NCBI GenBank assembly: GCA_963970005.1
Contig: CAXAMN010027439.1
Location: forward strand, 335,714 to 399,713
Direction: 5' to 3'
Source of the DNA: Durusdinium trenchii
Taxonomy: Eukaryota > Sar > Dinophyceae > Suessiales > Symbiodiniaceae
DNA length: 64,000 bases
Shown here: piece after piece, positions 36,101 through 46,903 of the stretch
Layout of the letters: each line of letters starts with the position of its first letter
How positions within the stretch are numbered: position 1 is the stretch's first letter
The notes under the pieces: model-generated
The model's input: only the letters and a program-made list of their open reading frames with translations
The model's database searches: none
Told to the model about the DNA's origin: nothing
Translations under genes and position numbers: made by a program

Positions 36101-37925
36101 TGTGATTGAGGCCCTTCGTGCATGCTTTCTTCAACCCGATTTGTTTCCCAAATTGTTGCGCACTTTTCAGAGTACGCAAAATTTGCCCCATTCACTTGCC
36201 AGCCGACTCCAAGAGGCTTGTGGAACTCTTGGAATTCAGCTTGATCAGTGTATGCGGTTATCCGCCTTTGGGTCTCAACCGGTTTGCTTTGATCAGCTTG
36301 CACCCCAGGATGCCAGAAGAGCCCTGCAGGCAATTTGCAGGCATGCGTGTTATCAAAAGGCATCCACAACACCACGTAAGGACTTTCTCAAGCCAAAAGG
36401 TATTTTTGATCATCAGTTGACTGGCATTTCGCTTGCCACTGGTCGGGATGTCACAGACGGCATTCATAATTCTATAAGATTTGAATCAGTGGTTGTAGGT
36501 TGTTGCCTCACCAATGATCGTATGGCAGCTACAGGGTGGGTCGACACACCGTTGTGCCGATTCTGCAAGCGAACTAAGGAATCGATGCCTCACCTGATTG
36601 AATGTGCCAGCCTCCATCAAAACATTGGGGCACCAGTTCCACACCAACTTGGAGAGAACTTTTTGACGCTTGGTCATATAGAACATCCATTCTTTATTGC
36701 ACGCAAGCGGCTGTTGCATCAACAGTCCAATGAGTTGATCTTTACGGATGAATTCTGCCCTGGCGAACCAACGCCTTTGTGGACAGATGGATCTGTGATA
36801 CACGGTGACAACTTCTGGCTGGCAACCGGTTCTTTTGCCATCATTGATGCAAATGGAAGTACAGTTTCGTGCGGCATGGTTAATCATTGGGCATTGAGCT
36901 CCTTTGTCACAGAGTTATGGGCTATTTTCAGTGCTTTCTCTCGAGCCACTTCGCCAGTTATTGTGTATTCGGACTGCCAATCTGCCGTCAATCAGATTAA
37001 CGACTTCCTGCAAAACGGATGCATTCAGGCCACGTGGCTGTGCCAGAAATGGTGGGGTCGTTTCCGTGAGCTTGTGCTGCTTAGGCGACAGACACATCCG
37101 CAGCCGTTTCAAACCAGTTGGATTCCTGCACACCAGCTCGAGGAAGTTGCTGACAACTTATTGACAGAGTCACAGGCACTGTTGTGTGGCACCACAGTGC
37201 AACATATTCTGTTAAACAGAACTGCTGACCGTGTGGCCAAGCGTTTGGCGTTTCGGCTTGCTCCGGTGTGCTCAGAGACTTTCAACCAGGCGAAACATGC
37301 TGCCTACAGGCATCAGCAATGGCTTGTACACCTCCATTCTTTGTTGCCAACACGTGATACACAGGTTCCCGACCCTGCCGAGAAAGGTGTCGCAGAAGTT
37401 CCAGATGATCTCACTGAAACTCAGGCTATGGAGCTTTACCCGCAGTGGCATTGGACCACTCCACAAGCAAAGTTCTCCTGGAAACCAAAAATCCCAGATG
37501 ACATGCCAGCGCCGAAGTCATGGAAGCATGGGGTCGAGACATGGACCCAAGTCAGGAAGTTCTTTCAAAATCTGCGCTGGCTTTGTCACAAAGCTGAGTC
37601 ATATTCGTTTACTGAGTTGGCAGTCGCATTTCATGCGGCGGGGCACCGTATCCAGGGCGACCAAGAGCAGATCACATTTCGTGACCTTTACAAAGTGATT
37701 CGTGAAGCATTGTTATACTTGCATAAGAGTGCCGATGCGCAGCCAGTTCCTGGAATTTTTAACTCGACCAGACCACGCGCGTGTGGCCGCATCCTACCGC
37801 AAGGGTGCATCGAGGGGGCCACGCCCTTTGTTTCGTCACAGGCACGAGTCCTGTTGGCAAAACTTTTTGGTGTTGGTGCGGATCGTCGTCTTGAGACATG
37901 GACGATCCCCATGAATGATTGGTAG
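33132..37925 (+). CDS. LINE endonuclease / reverse transcriptase / RNase H polyprotein
   Basis: This is the retrotransposition enzyme: it nicks target DNA, copies the element RNA from the nick and degrades the RNA. The frame is open from 33,039; I take the first ATG at 33,132. Counting residues from 33,054: the apurinic-endonuclease-like domain is about 90-340 (SANIGSLN, QETR, SGDFQ, SIDGVL). The reverse transcriptase is about 590-960, with motif A DKSKAFDR near 747, motif B NGVAQGCSFS, motif C YIDDA near 839 and motif D LNPDKSS. A C-x2-C...H...C knuckle (CRFCKRTKESMPHLIEC) lies near 1,170. RNase H is about 1,240-1,400 with TDGS, TELWA, SDCQSA and NRTADRVAK. About 220 unassigned residues close the protein. 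All RT and RNase H acidic residues are present, so it could be active. One oddity: the usual SDH near the end of the endonuclease reads RQH. Confidence 0.93.
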   Translation: MWCDLLNEFKDHSPKSGGPFPPYIFDSASKGDGRVRAASDRRQHSGLQFDSTLGFPGEGPELTTLVSANIGSLNTNQLWKSWGADITCLQETRIGKNNVRTSTRNIEAVGLRPILGQLLPGLWHANGTTKTPCGGTAILGPDVAITPFEPKHDQTGLFDCLFQTKRFAAAWYQVTSKIQALILCVYACTGASSDSRVHKENDKMFADILTLVAQFGDIPVILSGDFQAVPASYESLAGALNFHGWIDPLSSTDEWGSVTRPYTYSKDCSFSGADEGCTSIDGVLLNKVAFCAMQDVHVLEHFGRQHRPIKVTFRWASLLQTGFILHKFAPIDTTQIQAVPWSEDPSPLWQNQFEAAFHDASDHELKWKVVNEFFQKSLLNEGGQWGKGPRVRAASPQFVNKRICPKQLVTRCAATQVSLDLYKLIRRLDELFVRLSRESGSPQDVFNTKRLARRTFNIVHKLTPSIVWATPDSPTLVEVFFVRRWAEQFATTLDSRIRLKRIQSWKRKIQESAQGGCAYIFQHLRQKAQDEPPNLVLDSAGQIITQPEDAIATPIKMLEVVWPYIHGKQVKADLPPISAKDLYQVIQRRKPHVAPGLDGWRTQELQMLHPSCFHALALFFQSLEQSKDPLPQALVNVKQVILNKPGTASPMNKRLITIIPPLLLAYTGARYAQLQQWQNQAFPNAIVGGVKHRAMSSLYNEVRLELDVANLDQETVCGIKIDKSKAFDRILPQFAACLFVAFGIPIYVVSVFLRFYQGLRKHMAYRSWTTPVGTTHPNGVAQGCSFSILAMNAYNKVWYHLIENLPGISVRAYIDDAYLWRRILNLHHLQTAIRVTRVWDALVGQKLNPDKSSLWSNNRSGRKQLKLAFSDFAVVNEFEVLGTRIYTSSNSPFGFSDKALKRALTDIDNIAVLPVPRATKSFLIGAKVIPRLTYGAHISRIPKRALDQIQNAIVRCLWFGRPKWRSKWLVQAVLSKPHRTEPTFACAYHIVIEALRACFLQPDLFPKLLRTFQSTQNLPHSLASRLQEACGTLGIQLDQCMRLSAFGSQPVCFDQLAPQDARRALQAICRHACYQKASTTPRKDFLKPKGIFDHQLTGISLATGRDVTDGIHNSIRFESVVVGCCLTNDRMAATGWVDTPLCRFCKRTKESMPHLIECASLHQNIGAPVPHQLGENFLTLGHIEHPFFIARKRLLHQQSNELIFTDEFCPGEPTPLWTDGSVIHGDNFWLATGSFAIIDANGSTVSCGMVNHWALSSFVTELWAIFSAFSRATSPVIVYSDCQSAVNQINDFLQNGCIQATWLCQKWWGRFRELVLLRRQTHPQPFQTSWIPAHQLEEVADNLLTESQALLCGTTVQHILLNRTADRVAKRLAFRLAPVCSETFNQAKHAAYRHQQWLVHLHSLLPTRDTQVPDPAEKGVAEVPDDLTETQAMELYPQWHWTTPQAKFSWKPKIPDDMPAPKSWKHGVETWTQVRKFFQNLRWLCHKAESYSFTELAVAFHAAGHRIQGDQEQITFRDLYKVIREALLYLHKSADAQPVPGIFNSTRPRACGRILPQGCIEGATPFVSSQARVLLAKLFGVGADRRLETWTIPMNDW

Positions 37926-38015
37926 TGCATGTTGATCCTTTTCACCTGGGGAATTCCCATGTTTGGACCAGAGAGTCCAGGCATGACATCGACTTGGACC
38001 GATGTGCGAGAGGTA
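37926..38015 (+). promoter_or_regulatory. LINE 3' end with tandem stem-loops
   Basis: Within 90 bases there is the palindrome GGGAATTCCC, a hairpin TGGAC (37,964-37,968) with GTCCA (37,975-37,979), and a hairpin ACATCG (37,986-37,991) with CGATGT (38,000-38,005). The last ends ten bases before the target-site duplication. No poly(A) or microsatellite tail is present. Stem-loop 3' ends are the recognition site of the reverse transcriptase in several LINE groups, so this is a reasonable candidate. Confidence 0.55.
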
Positions 38016-38032
38016 GTAATTAGTTGTAAAAA
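38016..38032. repeat. Right target-site duplication of the LINE
   Basis: GTAATTAGTTGTAAAAA, identical to 27,001-27,017. The first G may belong to the element or to the duplication. The next bases differ only by one A in the A-run. Confidence 0.8.
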
Positions 38033-41000
38033 GTTGCACTACGTGGAAACTAGGACATTATCATGACATACACATTTTGCACGATGGTTTGATGAAATTC
38101 ACTTTGTGGAAGACATCTTCGGCATCATGTGGAACACGTTGGTGCAACAAACAATGATGACTCGAGTTGTGAGGGAAGAAATCACCCACACTCTGCTCGG
38201 AGCTCTATCTCGTCCACCGAGGAAAATCACCTTGTGACAGCGTTTGACGGGTTGAAAGATCTACAAGTAGGGTCTCCTGTCTCAAAATGAAGGTGTCCTT
38301 CACGTCCTTCGCGTTCCGCTCCAAAAGAGGAATTCAGCGTTCGACTTGGGCGTGTCGGGCCTTGGCGTTGAGCCCTGCTGCTCCTTTGTAGATGACTGAG
38401 CTCGCTTGGTTCAGAATGCCATCGCTCCTCAGTCCGAGCGATTTATCAGAAGTCATCAAGTGCGCAGAAAGCCTTTCGGAAAGCCCAAGTAGGTCAAAGG
38501 CCCGAAATCTCTCAGAGGAAACTTAGGAACCCGCCAAACAAGCCAGCTTTTGAAGGACTTAAGTGCATGCACATCCTGAAGCCATCCCATCCCCAGCTCC
38601 AAGCCAGGCCCCTTCTGCCTGGACCTGAAACACGCGATCCTTGGTGAAGCCTAACACCACCTTGAAAGGATGTTTGATGATGTTTGTATTTATACAAACT
38701 GTATCTATATATTCAAAAAAAGCACGAGAAGAGAGATCGTTAATAATGTTACATATACTTTTGAGCTTTGGCCATGTCTGTCAACGAACCTGATCTGTTG
38801 TCCGAGCTCAGTCCGTGGCAATCTGGTGTGCTTGACGGGTTGTGAGGTATCCAGCTTGATTCGGGAAACTTAAGAAAGCATTGATTACAGTAGATTACAG
38901 GTTGCTAGGAACATGACCTCCACGAGCATCGACAGTGTTTGAAGCACCGTTTCTGTCTCATTCGTCGCGGCCGACAGAGCATGGAGTACTGGTGCTCAAA
39001 GAGATAAAGGTTGAACTTTTGAGAAAATCAGGTGCTTTCAACAATAGTACTGTTGTCAGCAGATTGAGCTATTGCATTCATATTTTACTAACTAGTATAG
39101 TTGAAATACAGAAAAAATGAACCTTCTAAGGTCCACGCCCATCAATGTCACTGTCCCAAATCAAGGTGTCCACATGGCCTCAGTTTGACACCGATCCAAA
39201 ATGGCTTCTTGTCCTCTGGACTCTGGCATGTGTCCCAAAGATTTGGAACATCAATTCCAAAGGCAAGAAACCATCAACAAGCTTGCTCTCAGGCCTTTGG
39301 ACACCCTTGGACTCCCTCGGACTCCTTTGGACTCCCTCTGACTCAGCCAGCACTGAAAAAAGGATGAGCCAGCGATCTGTCTGGATTTGCCAAAAGAGGC
39401 AGGGACCTCCAAGCCAACATAAGCCAACTAGTACAAAGACAAGTAGGATCAAATTGGCAAGACTGGAGACAGTATATAGCAGCCACATACCAGCAACATT
39501 CCAACATCCCAGCCTTTGGCCGGTCGCACTCAGATCCCGTGCTCAGGGTGTTGGTGTTCTCTGCCACCAGGCGTTTTCCGGTCCGCCGCTCCTGGTTTCG
39601 GACGGAGCTGGCGGTTTCAGGTGTCGGAGGGTTGTGTTTCGATGTGTTTGACGCAAAACAAGTAGTGATGGTCTCCAGCCAGCCTAGCGATGGCCTCCAA
39701 CCTCCAATTCCATTGATTGGATGACTTCATACGTGCGAACAGTGAAGAAAGACCATGCATATGTGTCATGTGGGTTTGCCTCAGGATACCGACCCTGCAC
39801 CGACCCTGGAAGACAAAGGAATACGAAACCAGGAGATGAGGCGTGTGTCTCTGACCTCTTGGCGTGTGTTTTTGGCTTGACCTCTTGAGGTTCGGGAAGC
39901 TGCCCCACGGCCCCAGTAGAATCATAAGACTACTGAGCCCAGATTCTTCATCAAGCCCAAAAGACAAATCCCCAAAAGAGACCTTGCATGTACAAAATGT
40001 ATAAGGAGTAAGTCTCAGCAGGAGCATGGTGTCCAATCGAAAAAATGCGCTCGCCAAATGGATCGAAATCAGTGCAAATGATTTTAGTTTGTCAATCTTG
40101 AGGTCGCAGGTTGCCTCTCCTTGAACTGCCCAGCAGGGGGGCAATGACTCTGGACGGAGCTTCTCAGGCATGACCCACACCTCCTTCCAAGCGAAGCGGC
40201 GAAAAAACGCAGAAAACGACTCACAAACGACTGGGACCATGGCTACGGAACAGGTGAGTGGCCAATTCACCGATGGTGCCCAGCTGCATTATCCGAAATT
40301 ATGTATAATTATCAGGTTGTGGCAACTCGACTGGGATTTGTTTTAGGATGAAGTTCACTGAAGTTTGTTTGGAGCTTCCCCAATAAGCTGTGGATTGATC
40401 CCAAACTCCCAAACGTTTGAAAAAGACTTGGAGAGCAACTGGTTGGATTCACTTTGCCAACCTCAAACCACCGCAAACAATCACGCCATGGGAAAAAGGG
40501 GCTGAATCCACGCAACTCCGGCGGAATGACCGCGCTCCGCCCAACCAGCTATTTGCACCCGCTTTGTGGACAGCAGAAAACATCAGAAAACCATCGGAAC
40601 GAGACCTACCGGCGCTGTGACTCGGAAACCTCGAGATCTCGGCGTGTGGACAACTGCAGTGGCCGGACTGAGTGGCGCCTTTTCCCAGGGATCACATCTG
40701 GTTGAAAGAGTACTACATCCTACTACCCTAAAATCCCCAAATGAAAAACCTACAGGGTCACTATATTTACATATATTTACAGTGCTAACATATGAGCCAT
40801 CCAAGAAGCCATCCTCAGATCCTCCTCAGCTCGCGTCGGCGGACGGGGCGAAGCGGCGAAGGCGCTCCGTGCCTCGACTCGTGCCTTGTACGCCTCCCGC
40901 TCGACAGCCCTGGGGTTCTTCGGGAGGATCGGCACATCTCGACCTGGGACATCCGTGGGTCGAAGACCGATACCGAAAGAAGGACCTGTAGAAGGACCAA

Positions 41001-41364
41001 AAGCTACTGGGTTCAACCCCAATAAACGGACTGTCACGTCCGAACCAACAAGGTCCAACGTCGAGCGCTTCAGCCAAAAACATGTCCGGACCTGGCCATC
41101 CACTCCCAATCTCTGGGTGTTCGCACTCGGAAGATGTTTGCAGATCATAGTTCTTTAAAATGTTTATGTTTGGTTCTTTCCTCTAATCTCAACCTTAACC
41201 TGCCTAAAGCCTCAACCTAAATCTGTTGCGCCCACCAGGATCACCTCAGGGCCACGTTTACTCTTCGGATTCGACCACATCGCCCGCCCGGGTTCCGCGT
41301 CCGTCGGGCTCTCGATGGGCGAAAAACGGAAGTCACAAGTCGATGGCGATCTCCGATTGATACC

Positions 41365-41470
41365 AGTAACAAGAAGCTAAGCTACTAGTAGCTAGAAGCT
41401 ACATGAAGCTACTAGGCTACTAGGAACAAGAAGCTACTAGTAACAAGATGTAACAAGTGCATCAAGAAGC
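41365..41470. repeat. Dispersed CTACTAG-type repeat cluster
   Basis: Several copies of GTAACAAGAAGCTACTAG with shortened variants (GCTACATGAAGCTAC). Same subtype as at 23,840 and 57,310. Confidence 0.75.
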
Positions 41471-43534
41471 TACATGCCAGCCTTTGGGGGGATCTTCGGA
41501 GAATCAAAAATGAATCCGAGCAAAGTGGAAGATCCTAGGCAGGGGGAAAAAAACATCAATCAAGCTACTCGATCACGTCCTTAACTGAGAGAAGTGACAA
41601 CCATTAGTCAGAAGTTTAGATGTTTGGAACAATCCATGAGGCTCTTACTGAGGCTCTTCCTATCCCAAGATCAGATGAAAGCTGATCTGAAAAGAGAATT
41701 AGAAAAACAACGTCTTCTGCCTCATAAAGGAAAGCACCTCTTCCTCCATGATGTCAAGCTGGAGAGCCCTTCCATCTGGCTGAGATGCTTCTTGCGGTCC
41801 GTATGACTCCTTTTCTGGGCCCTCTCACGCGCCACAAACGGAGCTCGCAAATTGGCATAGGCCTTCCGGAAAGGCCCATGCGGTCGCAGTCTCCAAATTG
41901 GCCGGATCCACCGGAACTGACCTCTGTTCTGTCGGGGGAGGCCCGGAACTGCTTCATTTGTTCATCCGCTTTTGGAGAAGCCGATTGCAAAAACGCGAGT
42001 TTCAGACCGATGCAGATCGCTGTTCGGGGTGGTTCTAAGGCGTCATCGCAATGCGCGTGTTGCTCACAGTGAAATCCTTTCGCCACTGGGCAGTGACATC
42101 CGAAAAAGAAAGTCCTTTGGGTTTGCGGTCAAAAAGTATGATACGCAGAATCACTATATACCAACTGCTGGTTATGGACCCCTGGTGCTTGAAAGGCAAA
42201 CTTGCAGAAGTTCAGCACACATGGCCCACTCCTGACACTGAAAATGACTTTCCATGAAGCCCTCTTGCTTGATGGTTCAGAGTTGTCCCAGAAGTAGTCT
42301 GCAATCACAGAAACTGAATGACAAAAGTCTGAAAAGCATCAGAACAACGAGGCAAAGGCCGTGAACACTTGCGAAGAGGAACTTTTCGCATCATGAGATC
42401 AAGACCTGATAATTACAAGCTTGGACCACCAAAATTATACTCTGAGAGGTGTGTCTGACATTTGCTTCGGGATGTCCGGCAAGAACAAATGTCACACCCC
42501 GAGCAAACAGCCAACAGCTGTGATGTGTCTCTTTTCCAGGCAACCAACACACCGAGGTCCTTTCCAAGCCATGCCTGAAAGCTAAGGTTGTTTCCCAGCT
42601 TTTTGGAATGCCTGCAGCTGGCCGCTCTTTGAAAGATCAGTGCACGAAGAGGATGATGAATGCAAGCAGCTTGTATGAAGAAACGTATGATAAGCCTAGA
42701 TGGTCCATGGGTACAGAAAGGTGCGTTGAAGAACTAAGTGGAGAAGAGCCCACTTAGCCCTGAGCCAATCAATTGGCTGTTTAAACAGTCACACCGTCAC
42801 ACCGATCTTTTCAAAACTACTATCGCCTGCCCCCAATCCCATAGATCTCTTCCCAGAGTTCTTGCTTCGTGTCTGGGGAACTGTAGTGATACTGATACTA
42901 TATAATCTATATAAACGTTTAGCACTGGCACTCGGTGCAGGAGACATTTTGAGGATGCACGTGAACGTAATGTCAAAAATACTTGAAACTGTTGGGAAAA
43001 GATTACAAACTCTGGCATTTATCTGTCTTTTCGACACGCTGACCTCTCCAAATGACTATGCACCCAGATGGGTCCTACCTCACCAGACGGGAATGTAACT
43101 TGCAAACGAAAACCCAAGTCTTCAAGAGGTCGATGTGTCCGTCGAGTAAGAAGGGATTCCAGTTGTTAGGCAAGCGGTCTGGAAAAAACAAACACTCCCA
43201 CAAAGCTTGGGCAACCAACCATCCTGAGACATCCAGGCGACCGTCCTCAAACACATCGCCTGGACCGTCCTCGGTTCAAACCGGTCAGACCCAGACCAAT
43301 GGACGGCCACTGCGCTCCAATGACCGGCAATACCGGCGCCTCATACGCTGGGCACCCGGACCCGGCTGGAAGGTTCATGCTCGGCATGGAGCTCGACTCA
43401 GCAGTGATGACAGGGCAATTTTCGTCTCCGGTGTGTGCGCAGTGGTCCCCAAGCATTTTGTAAGAGAAATCGTAACACAATGGGGAGTCAGCTTTTCGTT
43501 TTGAAGATCCATCTGGCATCTGAATAGTCTTAGT

Positions 43535-43591
43535 ATACGGTTCCCCGTGCTGCTTGTCCCAAACAGAGACAAGCAGCATGGGGAATCGTAT
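43535..43591. repeat. Long perfect-stem hairpin
   Basis: Arm 43,535-43,558 (begins ATACGGTTCCCC) pairs with 43,568-43,591 over 24 bases around a 9-base loop. The only two differences are C-to-T changes that still pair as G-U in RNA, which suggests selection on, or recent origin of, an RNA stem. It could be a MITE remnant or a hairpin RNA precursor; transcription is not known. Confidence 0.6.
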
Positions 43592-46500
43592 GCACACCGG
43601 TACTGTATACCAGTAAAAAAAACTCTATATATAACATGCATTCTGTGATAACTGTTAGTCTCCCAACAACATCGCAGCCAGATCAGATGTGCAGTCCATT
43701 TCGTCGCATGGGCTCCAAACCCGCAGTGGGGCGACTGGATGGGTACCTCGGTTGAAGAGTCACAGGAAGATTGGTCCGGCCTTTCAAGAAATACAGTAGA
43801 ACATCCTGAGCAAGTTGACACCCTCTGCAACTGCAACTCAAACATAGAAACTTAATGACACTGATGGGAGCTGGAAAGCTAGAGATCTTCTTACAGGCTC
43901 ACCTTCTGCGACACGAAGACTCAATTTGCGCCTTGGAAATCATGCCGCTTTCGTGCTCCCGGGCCTGGATCAAGCCGAAGAATCTACGGGACTTGTGGTG
44001 GCCTTGCTTCTGGATCTGGGCACTTTCCATTCGCAGGCTTGTGGGTGTTACGCTTCTTGAGCCAATAAACAAGTGGAGTAGAAGACTGTGAGGAACAAAA
44101 GGGGTTGCTCTGCATCCCCGTTGGGTGAGACCGCCAAACCTTCGAGCAACGTGCCAAATGGTCTCTGCACACCTTCAGCCGCTGGAGAGGTCATTTCGGG
44201 TGGATGCTGTGTCTTCATCGGTCACACCCACCAAATCCCTGTGGATCAGGGGTGACCTAGTTTAGTGGACTATCCCCATGCCCATGCCAATTTCAGCACG
44301 TCAAACATCCAAATGAGCAACTCCCAATACCTCCTTTAGCGATTAAATGCAATGATCCGTTTCCCTGCCATGGCATGGATGTGAATTCCCCATGCGACGC
44401 TCACCGCTGCGGATCACGACGAAGCGACGAGCGCGCTGACCGCTGCCCATCCGCCCGCCAGGTGGAGGCCTCCATGAGAATTCAGGAAGGAATGTCTGGT
44501 ATCCAAAGGCCCGGCCATCACCTGAATCGTTCCATCGGTGAATCGTCACACTCCTGGTGTGACACATCGAAGGGTAGCGGTTAGCTTGCAAGGACGCTTG
44601 GAGTTTGCAAGAGGCTGCAACGTGGTGTTTCACACTAAAATAAACATCCCATGTGGAATTCACGGTGAATGTCGAGAATAAGAGTCTATAGAGATAAAAC
44701 CAAAAGAACAACCTCAAAGGGCAGAATGCCCCACTATAGAATCAAATCTCAACCTATTGCAGTGCTGAGAACCTGTTCTCTATAAAATGGTTCAGCTCAA
44801 CCTTTTGAGCAAAGCTATTGTTTTCCTCAATAAGTGTTGATGCCAAAATTTGGGAAAGCAATGATACAAATCCAAGGTTGAAGTTGATTCTATATCAAGC
44901 CTCCACAAATGCAAGCGCGCTTTCTACAAAATGAGATATCAACCTACCTGACCTCACAACACACCATCCACTCTGAAATCAATTCTCAGCCTTCTACTAC
45001 TCCAAATGCTGTCCATAAAATCAAAACCTACAACCCCTATAAGATCTGGTGCATTTTCATGCCTTCTCTATAGAATGGAATGGCTCAACCTATTGGGCAT
45101 CATGAAAAATCAATTATGTGAATGCACAGGTTTTAAGACTAGCTGTTTTGAGGTAATTAGGTTGACATCTCCTAGGGAAAACGGGTCTATAAAATCTGAG
45201 TCGTTTTGAGCTTGACCTCCCAGATTCTATAGGATCTATTCGGCAGGGGATCTTAGAACTATACTCACAAATGCATCAAATATGCTGCATGGCCCGCCTG
45301 GCAGCTTGTTGGTCCGAGGCGTCTTTGCGATCGCTATTTGAAGACAGTCGCTTTGGTCGTTTAAGTGGAAGCATTCGCAGGCCTGAACAGCTGTAAATTG
45401 CTGTAAAACATTTCAAACACACGTTGGCCCTGAATAAATTTCCTGAGCCTTGGCATGTTCTCGTGTCGGTGAAACCGTTGTAGATGCTGCAGTTCCGAGG
45501 CGCAGGCGAAATTGAACTTTGGATGTTCACTGAACTTGGTTTTAAAAGTTGCTTTGATCTTCTGCTGAAGCATGCTGAAACTAGAACGACTTTCTAGTTA
45601 GTATTCTTCGGCCCAACTCCCAGCTCCCATCCCCGGAAAACACTAAAGAGATAGAAACACCCGGACTGAGAAACCTATTTGCCAAGCTTATCATGAAGTT
45701 GAACAACATTGAACAACTGCATGCAAATCTTCCACATAAGTTCTAACAATATGGCCGTGGGTCAAAACCAGGATCTTGGCTGACCTACCTGGAAGGTCAA
45801 GCTAGATCGTGTTGGGGCTCGAGGTTATCCCCATATATTGAGTCTATTGCCACGCTGGGTGTGTCCCCAGCTGAGCCCAAAGGTTGCATCTGGGTACTGA
45901 AAGTGCATGCCCCGGACGGTTGGCAACTGCTCGCTTTTGGCCCGAGGAGCAGCGATTTGGCCCTCAGGGAAGAGGCTGATATAGAAAGAAACATGGAATC
46001 ATATTATGGAATCTCTGGATACGAACCATGGAGTCATCAATCATTGTTTGAAGGGATATGAAGAGATCAATATAATTAGAAGGCATATGAAGCACTTCCC
46101 CCAAACAAGACCAATCACCCCGAAATCTCGCACCAAGCACTTGAAGGAATCACCCAGCATGTGCCGATGTAAGTCGAAGGTGATCACCTGACAATCGAGG
46201 TCGATCCCCTTTTCGCTCTCCGGCTTACGAATGGATCATTGGCTTGAATTGAAAGCGGGCCCCACGGCATTTGCACCTCAAAGGCGGATGTCGGGATCGC
46301 CCCAAAAAAGATGCGGCTCAAGTCTCCGTCAATGGTTTGACCATGTTTGACCAATCATTGTCGTTTGAACAGCCTGCTCCCGAGATCGGGCATTGAGCGT
46401 GCAAAATGATCAAACGGACCCTTTCCTCAATGACGAACCCAAGAACATTAACATGTAGTATAATATAATTAATATAATATATAGAGATTAGAAATGCATA

Positions 46501-46749
46501 TATATAATATTACAGTGTTTACAGGTCTTTGATGGTGTTTGCATCCGAAGGTCAAGCGAAAACGGTTGCATATGTTTGAAGTACCTCGTGAAACCTCCCA
46601 CTTCTGTCTCCACGATATTGAGTTATATGTGATTATGTTGTGATCATTGGCCAACACGAACTCCCGAGAAAGGACTCTGAGGTTCCAGCCACACTGACTA
46701 TCGCATGGGCATGGTCAAATACCTCGGTCTCGCACTTCCCTGGAGCGGA

Positions 46750-46903
46750 CAGTAGCTAGAAGCTACTAGTAGCAAGGGCATCGCTACTAGTAACAAGGGC
46801 ACTACTACTAGTAGCTAGAAGCTACTAGTAACAAGTAGCTACTGGTTGTACTGCCCTTTTTACTAGTAGCGATGCCCTTGCTACTAGTAGCTTCTAGCTA
46901 CTG
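46750..46903. repeat. Foldback made of CTACTAG-type repeats
   Basis: Positions 46,750-46,792 are the exact reverse complement of 46,861-46,903 (43 bases), and pairing continues about nine more bases with one mismatch. The 50-60 base centre holds another partial copy (AGTAGCTAGAAGCTACTAGT). The arms consist of the repeat family's own words (GTAGCAAGGGCATCGCTAC), so two clusters inserted or were copied in opposite orientation. Confidence 0.85.

Larger units (their letters stand above)
27018..38015 (+). mobile_element. Non-LTR retrotransposon (LINE) with captured DNA methyltransferase
   Basis: An 11.0-kb element lies between exact 17-bp direct repeats. It has a 5' leader with a TGCACC/GGTGCA hairpin (27,074-27,090), then a C5 DNA methyltransferase region, a protein with two protease-like domains, an ORF1-like protein, a T-rich spacer, and an apurinic-endonuclease / reverse transcriptase / zinc knuckle / RNase H protein. 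The short 3' end carries stem-loops and has no poly(A). APE plus a C-terminal RNase H is the architecture of I/R1/Tad-like LINEs. Published work describes dinoflagellate retrotransposons that captured DNA methyltransferases; this copy appears to be of that kind. The frame breaks near 28,530 and 31,150 mean it is either slightly damaged or uses frameshifting. The catalytic motifs of the last protein are largely intact, so the insertion is probably young. Confidence 0.9.

Noticed and set aside
40990..41030. GGGTTCAACCCC resembling a tRNA B box
   Set aside because: No A box or cloverleaf upstream; the same holds for GGGTTCGACCC near 14,459.
44010..44045. TTGGCTCAAG on the - strand, similar to the end of the dinoflagellate spliced leader
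   Set aside because: Only about ten bases match and the rest of the leader is absent; no gene follows. Expected by chance in 64 kb.
45361..45573. 70-codon - strand frame that looks protein-like
   Set aside because: Has an ATG and plausible composition, but no motif, no neighbouring exon and no second line of support.
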